A stretch of 64,000 nt of DNA from Phoronis australis (lineage: Eukaryota; Phoronida; Phoronidae): assembly GCA_002633005.1 (NCBI GenBank), contig NMRA01000481.1:248001-312000 (forward strand), written 5' to 3'. Shown one piece after another: positions 22,301 through 32,086 of this stretch. Both the position numbers and the translations under genes were made by a program. Position 1 is the stretch's first letter; each line of letters begins with the position of its first letter. Under the pieces are notes generated by a model. The model did no database searches and was not told where the DNA came from. It was given only the letters and a program-made list of their open reading frames with translations.

Positions 22301-25300
22301 GCGACCCTAGAGTGTAAAACAAACTGAACCAGGATGTTTGTCACACAATAATTCTACAAATTCTCATAAGTATGATTATCAGCAAGAGATTTAGTTACCA
22401 AAAATTTGATATCACACTACCTTGTTTTTAATATGAACAGGCTCCACATTTCAGAGCCCCATTCTGGTAAAGGCTCCATCAGAATTTTGCGGAATTTTGT
22501 TTTTAAAAAGCCTGTGATAATGAATGCTCTGCTTAACACATAGTTGCTGATTTTTAACTTCCCAACTTAAAGGACCATTTCGGCAATGTTTAGCTGGTAA
22601 TGTTGAACTCTTTACCTGAAACGCTTTGGGGATTAAGGTAATGTCATGCCTTCCCTACCAAGGCGAACTTTGGAGTACCATATTCGCCGTAATAACCGCC
22701 CATGCCCCTATAAGCGCCCCCCACGCGTTTTCAGACTTTGCTGAAATAAGCGCCCAGTCCATGAACGTGTACATGCGAACAGTCCTAAAACTCGGCTACA
22801 GTAATGTCTTCAATTTATCAAAAAATTTTTGCACTGGTCTTCTAGACCACCAGCGGCACTGCTACGTTTGTATTTAGCCGTGACTTTACACTTCAAAGTA
22901 ACGCAGCGCTTCAAAAAGAACACAACAGCGTTGCTACGCTCTCGCGATGACCGTGTCCCACTATGGTCTGACCTTTCAGTAGACACATCGACTGTCTCAT
23001 GAATAAAAATAACTCGGTGTTAAATGCACGTGGCCAGGAAGCGCATGCTATATACATGAACCTGTCATCAAAGACATTAGTCGGGAACTATCCATTCATG
23101 AAACGGGTAGCATAGCATCGATAAGAAATGAATATTGGCACTAATTTCCGACAATTTCTAATACTATAAAATGTTTCGAGTTATTTTTGAGATGGATTGT
23201 TTGATTAACCATAATTGGTGTTTTTAAGCCGAAAATCCGATAAAATGACAACTGACAGTGAATGCTTACAGATCCTTACACCGAAAAATCACTGTCAGAT
23301 AGTTACGTACGCATCCAGGTACACGGCGACTAATATGGGCCTTACCGAGACAAATGTCGAAAGTTTTTAGCACGAGACCGGCAAGTGCTGAATGAAACAC
23401 GCTCTGGTTTAGGCCTACTGCTTGTGCAAATTTCTTTAGACACATCTAGTAGTTAGGTTGCGTGGCTCTGGCCAAAAGACGGTCTCTGCTTTGGCAAATG
23501 AACTCTGGTGACACGCACGTGCTCGCTTACTCACAGACGAACTTCAAAACAAACATCACGTGACAACAACATGTGTGTTCGTCCAGACATTTTTCTTGCC
23601 GTGTTGCCGATCATACATGTAGATGACACGATGTTGCACATTTGTACTTAAACCTGCCGTTAATCCAGACTCCACGGGAACTTAAAAAAATCTTAGAGAC
23701 GCTACTTATAAAACTTAATGAGGATTTCAGGTAATTTGCTCGAGTCGAAACCATTTTTATTCGATCATTGAAGTCACCATATCCAAGACGGCGATTTCGA
23801 GGCAGTCCGTCGGCGAGTTTTCGCCCTCGGATTTCAGCACAATTTTCTGTAAAATGATCGTAATTTAGCAGCAAAGTTTGATAGCAATGCACCACAGTTT
23901 TGTTGAAAGTCTTTCATAGTTTACATATACGTCACAGAGCGTAAATTTTGATGAATCTTAGCTTCCGATTTCACCCGTTTCGGAGACCTGGTTTCAACCG
24001 CCTTGGGTTATAAGAAGCGCCCCCCCTGAACCGAACTTTACTAAGAGCCCTGGGCGGTTATTACGGTGAATATGGTATTAATAATTGACACATGAAACTA
24101 TACATTTATAAAATCCATGATAATCACGGAATCTTATCATGTGTATAGAAGCAATCATAGTGATTTCTGTGAAAAATCGAGTTGTTACAAAAAATGCAGT
24201 CACATGGTTGTGAACACCTGGGCAATAGTTTTGAGCACATAACAAAATTCTGTGATTATCAAGGATTTTTAAGATGTTTCGTTTTACAGGCCTACAATTA
24301 ATACCTAAAATGTGCCTTAAGAAATTCAATCCTTAACAATGATATCCTTGTTACTCGAAAACATTACCATGAACTATTTTCAATAGTTGCCAAATCAGCT
24401 CCTATGCATTGTAAGTTGGGGGCAATATTTCAAATTTGCAATTTTTGAGTTGGCCAACCCCAATAAACTTCGAAGCATTTTGGTGGATTGCTGATGGCTT
24501 TGATGTTCTTGTTGGTAAAAAAATTGAGTGTGACAATGGCGAAGTGCGACATTTTTGTGATGCCATTTTGGCGATCACTTTCAAACGGTCCAACCCCATT
24601 TGGATAAACCAAGCAATGTAGAATTTTCAAGCATTGCACACTTCATAGACATAATTCAAAATCACAACCTACAAGGAAACGAGACTTCATTATCATACCA
24701 ATCAGATAAGCAGTATTTAGGTGGCATCCAATAGCAGCTCAATTTATCTTCCCGAGTATCATTAAAAATTGGCGCCTCCTGGGTTGGTGGGGTGACTGGG
24801 CGTTTTGAATTTGTATTGCACGTGAAGGCTACATATGATTGTGCTAGTCGATGACAGCTTGACCCACTTTTTGCTCAGTCATGGCTTTTCATCAACCTTT
24901 ACTACTTGCAATGGGGAAGTTGAATTTTGGCAGGAACTTCAGGTACCCTTCAGACAGTTTGATTTTTTTTAAAATCTGGCCGCGTTGACATCCACCCGAT
25001 TTCTATAGTCTGGAGGCTTTTGGCAGTCTGAGCACACTGTCCCTCAGTTCTTAGAAATCACGTGTGAATTGTGACTTTTGGGTGAAAACTGTTGTGCATT
25101 TTGGTTCCCTTTTTTACATTTGAGATGTGGTAACTGTAAAGATGGAGAAATCACTTTGGAATCAGTTTCAGTAGATTCTGTGCAACGTTTGGAAGTCTCT
25201 GGCCCAGTATACTGTTCATATTTATAGGTTTTGCACACCGGCATGCGGACCAGCATTGTAGGTGCATAACCTGATTTTCCACCAGAGAACGAAGAAAATT

Positions 25301-28300
25301 TTTATTCGTTATTACCGCAGAAAGTCTTGCAGCACTATAATCTTCTGACACAATATAATTTCTTTTACTTATTTACGACTCTTTCTATTGAGAGCATATC
25401 AGTCTCGCGTGATTGAATATCGTTACCGTGACCTCTACCGATAATTTGAGGAAGCTTCGCTCTGATTGTTCCCACTGCATCGAAGCTTCGCTTTTAAATC
25501 CTACTATTTTCGGCAAAGTTTTGCTTGCAGATTAACTACCAGAGTTAACCTTCCCTCTTACCAAAACTTCGGTAAAAGCGAAGTTTAACTTCTAATGGGA
25601 AAGCATCTAGTGAGTATGAATAGGGGATCACATATCAAATTCAACTCTCCTCTTTTGCAGGAGAAAAAAGCCGTAACCTTCGAAAATCCAACCAAGCACA
25701 GTGGTTCTGGGAACGATTAATCATACTATACCTAGCACATGTTAGAATTTTGGCCAGTACATGTGATCGGCATGTGGTGCAAACTAGCAAACACTGTCAA
25801 GTACCACCATATGTCAACAACTAAACTGTCTCCAATCTATGTTGAGTACCGTATTCACCCTAATAATTGCCCATGGCCCTAAGAAAAATTTGTTTCAGGG
25901 GGGCACTTATTGTAACCCAAGGCGGTTAAAACCCGGTCTCCGAAAAGGGTGAAATCGGAAGCTAAGATTCATCATATTTACGCTCTGTGACGTATCTGCA
26001 ACCTAATAAAGACTTTCTACAAAATCGTGGTGCATTGCTATCATACTTTGCTAAATTACGGTCATTTTACAGAAAATTGTGCTGAAATCCCAGGGCGAAA
26101 ACTCGCCAACTGACTGCCTTGCAATCGTCGATATGGTGACTTGAATGCTTAAATAAAAATACAGATTCGACTCAAGGAAATTACCTGAAATCCTCCCTAA
26201 GATTACATCCCTACGATTTTTAAGTTCCCGTAGAGTTGGGATTAACGACAGGTTTAAGTACAAATCTGTGCTACATCATGCCAACTATGACTGGCAACAC
26301 AAGAAAAATCTCTGAACGAACACAGTCACATGTTGTTGCCATGTGACATTTGTTTTGAAGTTCGTCTGCGTTTGTGAGTAAGTGAGCACGTGTGTGTCAC
26401 TAGAGTTCATTAGCCGGAGCAAAGACCGTCTTTTGGCCACAGCAAATGCAATCGAACGAGCTAGATGTGCATTCTATCTAAAGAAATTTGCACAAGCAGT
26501 AGGCCTAAACCAAAGCGTGTTTCATTCAGCACTTGTCGGTCTCATGTGCTTAACGTTCGACATATGTCTCGGTAAGGCCATATTAGTTGTTGTGTGGCTG
26601 GATGCGAACGTGACTATCTGACAATTATTTTTCGGTGTAAGGTTGTGTAAGCATTCACTGTCAGTGGTCATTTTATCGGATCTCTGGCTTAATAACACCA
26701 GTTCTGATTCATCAAACAATCCCTCTCAAAAATAATGCAAACATTTTTTTATGAAACTGTCGGAAATTAGTGCCAATATTAATTTCTTGCTGATGCTATG
26801 CCACCCGTTTCATGAACGGATAGTTCCCAGCTAATGTCTTTGATGACAGGTACATGTATATAGCGCGCACTTCCTGGCCATATGCTTTTAACACTAGCCA
26901 AGCTTTTTATTAGCCTTCAATTCGCGGTTTTCATGTGTACAAAGAACTTTAAATTCCTGTTGAAAGCAGGAAATATCTACAATACAATCCCGTTGACAAA
27001 TACGCTACGTCTGTTCTGAAAGGCCACACATTCCTCGCAAGATCAGCAAAACTTTTGTGTTCATTTTGAGGCACGGTGGAAGTTTGAGGTGTATAGTCAC
27101 GGCTAAATACCGACATAGCGGCGAGGCTCGTGGTCTACAAAGTCTGCGCACCATGATTTTTTCAGGACTGTCCGATGTTATTGATAAATTGAAGACGTTA
27201 CTGTAGAATTTTAGGTCTGTAGGTAAGGTATTTCTCGCATGTACACGTTCATGGGCTGGGCGCTTATTTTAAGCAAAGTCTGAAAACGCTTGGGGGGGGC
27301 GCTTATAGGGGCAAATACGGTAATCTTCTTTTAGTTCTATTAGTGTTGACCTGGAGTGATGATGAAAAGCAGATCTGAAGTTATGTACATGCACACGAAA
27401 AATCAGTACCAGTAAAGTAATGGCACCACCCGGTACTCAATCCCATGCCCTCAGCACAACAATTTAATATTGGATGTGGCCACAGAGCACCTGGCAGCAC
27501 ACAAATTACCGCAACTGGCGCCACCTGGCATTTATTCTAAAAATACTTCCATTGAACTGTATTGTCCCTCAGCCTTCTCCCATGCGCCTTTCCAAAGCTC
27601 TATTTACACAAGGTTCACTTGACACGGGGACGGTGACACAGAACAGCTGATTGGACGTCAATATGTAAACACGACTGGCACGGAGCAAACTGACAGTGCG
27701 GCGGTCATTTCAGTCACTGATTTCAGAGATAGAGCAAGTTGCATTTGATGAGTTGCTCCGGTATCATCCACCCGACTGCGTCTAACCACAAACTGGAGCA
27801 AGGCATAAGTGATCATCTTTCATTGCCCTTGTGCAATACCGTACATGTATACAGGCGATCACACTGTTTGGGACGTCTCCCATTGTCAATATGAACAAGT
27901 GCACTGTCCTTAAATGGCTGACTTCTGTGCTGATCTTATTTGCATTAATATAGGGGGAGGGGGGGGGGAAGGACTGAAGTAGAACAACTCATGCCGTGGC
28001 AATTGTTCTTTGAGTTAAAACGACTCAAAACATATGATCCCTTTAAAATCAGCAATAAGCTCTTGGTATCAGCGGAAACTCAAACTTGCCTCCCCCTGCA
28101 CAAGAGTTTAATACCGAGCTAGAGAACAAATGTTTTCAGACCGGTTATTAAGACAGACCTTGATATCACTGTACTGCATGTCCTGAATAATCCCACAATC
28201 AATACTCCCTCATGCCACCCGGGTAATCCTGCATTCTAGCCGTTTAAATTATCTGGACATCAAACATTTCTGCCTCAATTATTCTCAACAGCTTTGAAAG

Positions 28301-28978
28301 ACTTTTCTCAATAGAAAGACATCACTAAAATAAAAATGTATCGTTTTGAACGTATTTGTGTTTTTTACTGGTTATTCATAAAACTGAAATTCAATACCAT
28401 TCAACAGTGGCGACCATTTTGTTGGAACATCGGATATTATTTCAAAAATTACATGCTTAATTCTGGTTATTTTGAAAACATTTGATTGCGTGTTGATAGA
28501 GAGCATCATTAGGGAATAAGTTCAAACTATAAAAATGTACTGTTTGCAAATCAAGATAGGATTAATAAGTGAAAATGCACCACAAATACCTGATAGATTA
28601 ATTGCTTACTAGGTCTTTTAAAACTATACTTATACAGTGTTGCAATGTCGCTGAAAGACTGAAAACGATTGAGAGTTATCTCTGAAGAACCAAGAACCGA
28701 CACACTGAGCTGAGGGCACCTCGAAGCCATTTCTTTCAGTGGAAAAGAAAATTCATTGGTAAAACATCAACAAACAACCGTTCCTTACGACGCTGTATTC
28801 CATACATGCTCACCTGCCTCAGGTAGAAGCAGAGGAACAGGACGCATCTACGCGTGATCGAACAATTCCGACTCCGGTATGCTTACTCCTGCATTACGAG
28901 CGCGTGTTCAGATGTGAGTGGGAACTTCTTTTCATGACAAAAATCTGGATTTACCACTTACCCCATGAACCAGTCCAT
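15977..28978 (-). CDS. MOB2: MOB kinase activator 2 (complete, five coding exons)
   Basis: Minus-strand exons 28962-28978, 20546-20718, 17871-17967, 16719-16843 and 15977-16320 join in frame to 756 nt: 251 residues and TAA. All introns are GT..AG, and split codons resolve to family residues at every junction. The protein starts MDWFMGKGRRKDKESL, like vertebrate MOB2 (MDWLMGKSK from memory), then has LPPELDRNEWLATHTLSFFN, YLWFDEKGKKCKCAAPQYTD and HVLAHLYASHF. The MOB zinc ligands are visible: Cys82 and Cys87 (C-x4-C), His162 and His167 (H-x4-H). In the family, MOB proteins are small globular co-activators; MOB2 binds the N-terminal region of NDR1/2 kinases and competes with MOB1. Length is close to the ~237 residues of vertebrate MOB2, with a longer Gly/Ala-rich tail. 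The WFDEKGKK segment and the N-terminus favour MOB2 over MOB1, MOB3 and MOB4. Confidence 0.95.
16321..16718 (-). other. MOB2 intron 4
   Basis: 398 bases, GT..AG on the minus strand. No repeat or embedded gene recognised. Confidence 0.7.
16719..16843 (-). CDS. MOB2: MOB2 exon 4
   Basis: 125 nt, completing Thr96 and ending with the first base of Ala138. GAATTTCAG acceptor, GTGAGT donor. Encodes the conserved WFDEKGKKCKC..PQYTDYVM..DETVFPTKF segment. Confidence 0.93.
17071..17230. repeat. 160-bp dispersed direct repeat, copy 1 (MOB2 intron 3)
   Basis: Matches 18337-18496 base for base in length, at high identity, from GTGCAATCA at the left edge to AAAATGGCCGCCAC at the right edge. Both copies are in the same orientation and flank MOB2 exon 3. 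No coding content. Confidence 0.85.
17500..17830. repeat. Degenerate ~41-bp minisatellite
   Basis: About seven or eight units, of which the clearest share CAGTGGCTCAACACTCGAGC then ATGGTGATCTAATTA and AGAGCACA. Spacing between successive GGCTCAAC motifs is about 41 bases. Outer units are heavily diverged. The array sits a few tens of bases from the exon 3 donor at 17869-17870. Confidence 0.75.
17871..17967 (-). CDS. MOB2: MOB2 exon 3
   Basis: 97 nt from a CTTGTTTCAG acceptor to a GTACGT donor. Completes Thr64 and ends inside Thr96. Carries the first two zinc ligands in YCTTTSC (Cys82, Cys87) and the FFNHVNLLYGAISDY helix. Confidence 0.93.
18337..18496. repeat. 160-bp dispersed direct repeat, copy 2 (MOB2 intron 2)
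   Basis: Same orientation and length as 17071-17230. The central block GCGAGATAAGCGAGATCATG and the following GACCACAGGAGTGAAAGG are identical in both. Confidence 0.85.
19176..19322. repeat. Foldback (long hairpin) element, ~60-bp arms
   Basis: Left arm 19176-19235 (TTGTAGACAGATTTT .. GCTAAGTCAT) is the near-perfect inverse of 19261-19322 (ATGACTTAGC .. CCGTCTACAACA), with a 25-base loop. Sub-motifs recur just outside (AAAGTCAAA, GTAGACAGAT at about 19405), which suggests a nested or larger foldback mobile element. On either strand the RNA would form a long stem. Confidence 0.8.
20101..20530. repeat. 48-bp minisatellite, about nine units
   Basis: Units share ATCCGATCAGCCATTTCTGA then GGTACGACATTTTCCTATGG and TAATACAA; one unit near 20415 is three bases short. 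Since 48 is a multiple of three, one minus-strand frame stays open for 168 codons as a repeating 16-residue motif. This is a by-product of the repeat and not a gene. The array ends about 15 bases from the MOB2 exon 2 donor. Confidence 0.9.
20546..20718 (-). CDS. MOB2: MOB2 exon 2
   Basis: 173 nt, TCATTACAG acceptor and GTAAGT donor. Completes Gly6 and ends with the first base of Thr64. Encodes the basic N-terminal stretch KGRRKDK, the PAAEEHKQYL motif and LPPELDRNEWLATH. Confidence 0.93.
22678..24075. mobile_element. Non-autonomous DNA transposon with terminal inverted repeats, copy 1
   Basis: The left end CCATATTCGCCGTAATAACC then GCCCATG is mirrored by the right end GGGCGGTTATTACGGTGAATATGG. 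Subterminal GC-rich blocks (AAGCGCCCCCC) occur on both sides. The element is flanked by TA on each side, as expected for a TA-targeting (Tc1/mariner-like) insertion, though TA is a weak criterion. No transposase open frame is visible in 1.4 kb. Confidence 0.8.
24076..25848. other. Spacer between the two inverted elements
   Basis: Unique-looking AT-rich DNA. No gene, RNA or clear repeat recognised. Confidence 0.4.
25849..27320. mobile_element. Non-autonomous DNA transposon, copy 2, inverted relative to copy 1
   Basis: Its left part is the reverse complement of the right part of 22678-24075: CCAAGGCGGTT, GGGTGAAATCGGAAGCTAAG and ACGCTCTGTGACGTAT match in order. The right end (GGGGGCGCTTATAGGGGC, AAATACGG) matches copy 1's left end. 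Flanked by TA on both sides. The copies differ by substitutions and indels, so they were not produced by a recent duplication. No coding capacity seen. Confidence 0.8.
28962..28978 (-). CDS. MOB2: MOB2 exon 1 coding part (17 nt)
   Basis: ATG GAC TGG TTC ATG GG followed by a perfect GTAAGT donor. The start was chosen because the MDWxMG N-terminus is characteristic of MOB2 and the split Gly6 codon completes in frame with exon 2. The 5' UTR upstream is not delimited. Confidence 0.85.
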
Positions 28979-29969
28979 GGTGTCGCGGAGATATTCTGGT
29001 AACCTGTCCAGTTTGGCAGTCAACTGATGCACTGAACAGACGAAAACACAACGCAATGATCACATTAAATTATCCTAAACCGCACAAAATAAACCTAAAA
29101 ACAGTCGATATTTTTACATTTTTTATCTGGCAGCAGATGCACTTCCGGTCACAGTTTATCTGAAAATTGCATTATATCGACCAATTTTCACATTCAAAGA
29201 TTACAAAAATTATTCAATTCCTGCGTTGGGTGCAGTTTTTGATAAAAAAATACCTAATCAAGTACTTGTTGTTTATTATATTTTGCAATTTGTCGAATGT
29301 ATGTTATTACCTTAAAAGGATATGACATCATATCGTGGGAATCACTTGAACAATGTAGAGTGGTTATTTTTGTCTGCAGGGTGGTTCTAAAATGTTTAAT
29401 AGAAAATCAAGGAAACATGAAATATATTAGATGGTAAGTGTTGGTTATATCTTCGAACTGATTTTGATGCGAATCAAAACTATTTCATTCAATGCTGATT
29501 TTTTTTCGGAAACGAATTTCTCTTTTCACTTGTGGTCGATCATGGGTCATTGACTCGTCGTTGATAATTTCCCTTTCAGCCTCTCGTTCAATATGCGTGG
29601 TGGTGCGGGACGGCTTATTCACTTAATTTGTAAGCAGTTGATATGGATACCGGCTGGACGCTGACATAAAATTTACCATTGGGCAAATGCATCGGGCCCT
29701 TTCATTAACTTGTATTTGAAAAGGCCCGGACATGAACCAAATATTAACTCCTGTGACCCATGGACATGGTCATGTTGTGTCTCTACAGTCTACTCTAGTG
29801 AATCTTGCCCCTTGGCCTTGGATTGGTGCAAAGCTGTACAAATGCACAGCTTTGGAACGAGTTGGGCAAAAAGTGAGCGAAACAAAATCTTACACAAATT
29901 TACTGTTACTAAACTGCTGGAAACTAAACACTCTTCCTTGAGTAGGCTAATTTGGTTTCCAGGTCAAAA

Positions 29970-30027
29970 AAGAATGCCTTCAGTCCATTATTCCGCAAAA
30001 GAATGCCTTCAGTCCATTATTTCGCAG
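29970..30027. repeat. 29-bp tandem duplication (two units)
   Basis: GAATGCCTTCAGTCCATTAT followed by TCCGCAAAA or TTCGCAG occurs twice, 29 bases apart, with one substitution. Confidence 0.8.
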
Positions 30028-30269
30028 TTAACTTTGTGGATAGATGATATGCATCAGCTTTGAGCACCATGAAATAGAACGCCATTTGTTGACGAATCTG
30101 TGTTTTGCCGATCTTTAAATCTAGTCGGTTGTTTTTTTCTCAAGATTGTGCGCAGTTCACAGTACATTAATTATCAGAAGTCGTTCAGTTCGTTGGTAGC
30201 TGTCATTATCTCCAAAAAGATGTTACTTTACAAACTGAAAACCGAGTAAATGGCACGTCAGCACTTGAT

Positions 30270-30291
30270 TTGGTGACCTGCAGGTCACCAA
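30270..30291. promoter_or_regulatory. Perfect 22-bp palindrome containing an everted TGACCT-N2-AGGTCA pair
   Basis: The 22 bases are their own reverse complement; the core is TGACCTGCAGGTCA. AGGTCA is the consensus nuclear-receptor half-site, here in everted orientation with a 2-base spacer. A further TGACCT half-site lies near 30316. The location between the two divergent genes makes a regulatory role conceivable, but this is inferred from motif and position only. Confidence 0.35.
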
Positions 30292-31895
30292 TGTGATCTC
30301 AAATTGTGTTTTGTGACCTGGGAAAACTTCCCATGAAGTCACCATGATGTACTGCGATTATCAAAGTCAGACAATAATTCCTTCTAAAGTTTCAAAGTTC
30401 ATTGTTGACTTCCTAACTTTAAAATACTAACAGTTTTCCTAAATGTATTACCTTTCATTCACAATTGTTTGTTTATTTCATGAAATCAGTGCATTTGCCA
30501 CCACATATAAATTACAACCGGAAGTTAACAGACAGAAAAAATCGTGCAATATCGGCGAAATTCATGCCAGCAGCCCATGTGTTCTATGTTCGTTTGTCAG
30601 GGGGTGGAATGGAGTTACTGAGTTTGAGAATGAATGCATGCCTACATTTTAAAGATACTAATGGGGCAAACTGAAGGAGGGTAAGAGAATGGATGTTTTT
30701 TTTGGTCGACCTCAAATTTCGTTTGGTGTACTGGGATTTTTGTCAGGTCGCCAACTGCGACTTGGCATTTCGCTAAGCGTGCATGTCAGGAGTGTGCTGT
30801 TTTGAAATCAACATTTCATTTTTCTTTGTTACAAAAGCTGGAAAGTGATGTAAGAAAATTTTATTTTTTTAAATGACCGTAAACAGACAAGGTAGGTACA
30901 TGTGTATCATTTGAATGTAAGAGTTGCAAAAACCTATGCACGCTTTGAGTTGCTAGATTTGGTTGTAAGATTTGTTGCGAGAGGGCTGCAAATAGAGTTG
31001 TGGTCAACTGAAAAAGCTCGCTTCGCTTAAACGATTGAGTGTTCATGTACATCGTGTGTTTTGTGGTGCAGTAATATATGGAGAGCTAGATGGCTTTAAA
31101 CATACTGAGTCTGAGGACTGAGGCAACATTAAAAGATCAGATTTTTACTCAGTTAAAATTTCAATGATCGACTCGAGTCAACATAAAAATCTTAGATGCT
31201 GAAATCTAGTCACTAAAGAATTTGGCGTAAACTTTTTGATAAAAAGCGAATGTGTCTTTAAATGTTCCTGTCTCTAGTTTACTGAAGTGTCATGGAATTG
31301 CTGTATACCTATTGGACTTTCATTAGTTGCCAACATTCGAGAATAAAAATAGAGTGGGATTCATGGATTGAAAAAGCACGGTCTGTGAGGAAACACACTG
31401 GTTCTGTCTCCATTGTAACTCTTGAAAATGTCCCAACAGCGTTTTAAGTCTTTCACAAAATGAATGGAAGTCAATTTCATTGTGCGTCAAAAAGCGGGAG
31501 ATTTTGATAATGTGGCAGGATTAGAAAACCTTCAAAATGCAATATAGCATGCCAAAAGCAAGTGCGAAATTTCTGAAAACTTTCCGTGCTAGAAAAATTA
31601 ATATTTCGTCAATTTGTATTTCTCTGATGGAATGGGTAACTTCTGTTCTTTCTCTGATAGCAAAGGTCCAATTTGAATCACGTGATCAAGTTCTCCGCAA
31701 GACTGCAAAAATGCAACCTTTCAGAAAACGCGGGAAGTTGACCTAAGCAGAGTTATGCATGATTTCAAAATATGGCTATTTTAGTATTTACGAAAAATAA
31801 CATATCTTGACGAGGATGCCGAGAATGAAAACTCATTTTTCTAGATAGTGTGTGGGCGTTGGGAAAATCTTCAATGACATTTGTTTGACTTTCAG

Positions 31896-32086
31896 ATGAC
31901 GTTGAATCGTTCAAACAGTTTCGAACGACAAGACAGTTTACGACTGTTAAAAAAAGGAGTATGCCGCAAATGCGGCCAGTTGCACCAGGCCTCTCAGAGC
32001 CACCTGTATGACTATCAGCAAACTGTTGACGATGACCTGGTGTGTGCGATATGTGTACAGCCACTCGTGGAACCAATAGATACCAG
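31896..32086 (+). CDS. LNX: LNX exon 1 (start codon, first RING ligands)
   Basis: The first ATG lies directly after a TTGACTTTCAG acceptor, so a 5' UTR exon probably lies upstream. Starting here gives an N-terminus ([15 protein letters not shown]) slightly longer than in vertebrates. An upstream coding exon cannot be excluded. The donor splits Arg64 (AG|GTGTGT). Confidence 0.88.

Larger units (their letters stand above)
20719..28961 (-). other. MOB2 intron 1 (8.2 kb)
   Basis: Dominated by two related 1.4-1.5 kb terminal-inverted-repeat elements in opposite orientation (22678-24075 and 25849-27320). Outside them the DNA is AT-rich with short open frames that have no support. A G-rich run lies near 27953-27970. 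Confidence 0.7.
28979..31895. other. Divergent MOB2 / LNX intergenic region
   Basis: About 2.9 kb between the two start codons. It must hold both promoters or at least 5' UTR exons, but no TATA box or CpG-rich core stands out. It contains a 29-bp direct repeat (29970-30027) and a perfect palindrome (30270-30291). A 117-codon open frame at 29710-30063 has no family resemblance and partly consists of the 29-bp repeat. Confidence 0.6.

Noticed and set aside
24430-24640. Possible repeat shared with 38395-38430 (TTGGCCAACCC..AATTGCAAATTTG)
   Set aside because: Only a short stretch matches in inverted orientation; too little to call a family.
29710-30063. 117-codon + strand open frame between MOB2 and LNX
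   Set aside because: No family resemblance, Cys/Trp-scattered composition typical of chance frames, and part of it is a 29-bp tandem duplication.
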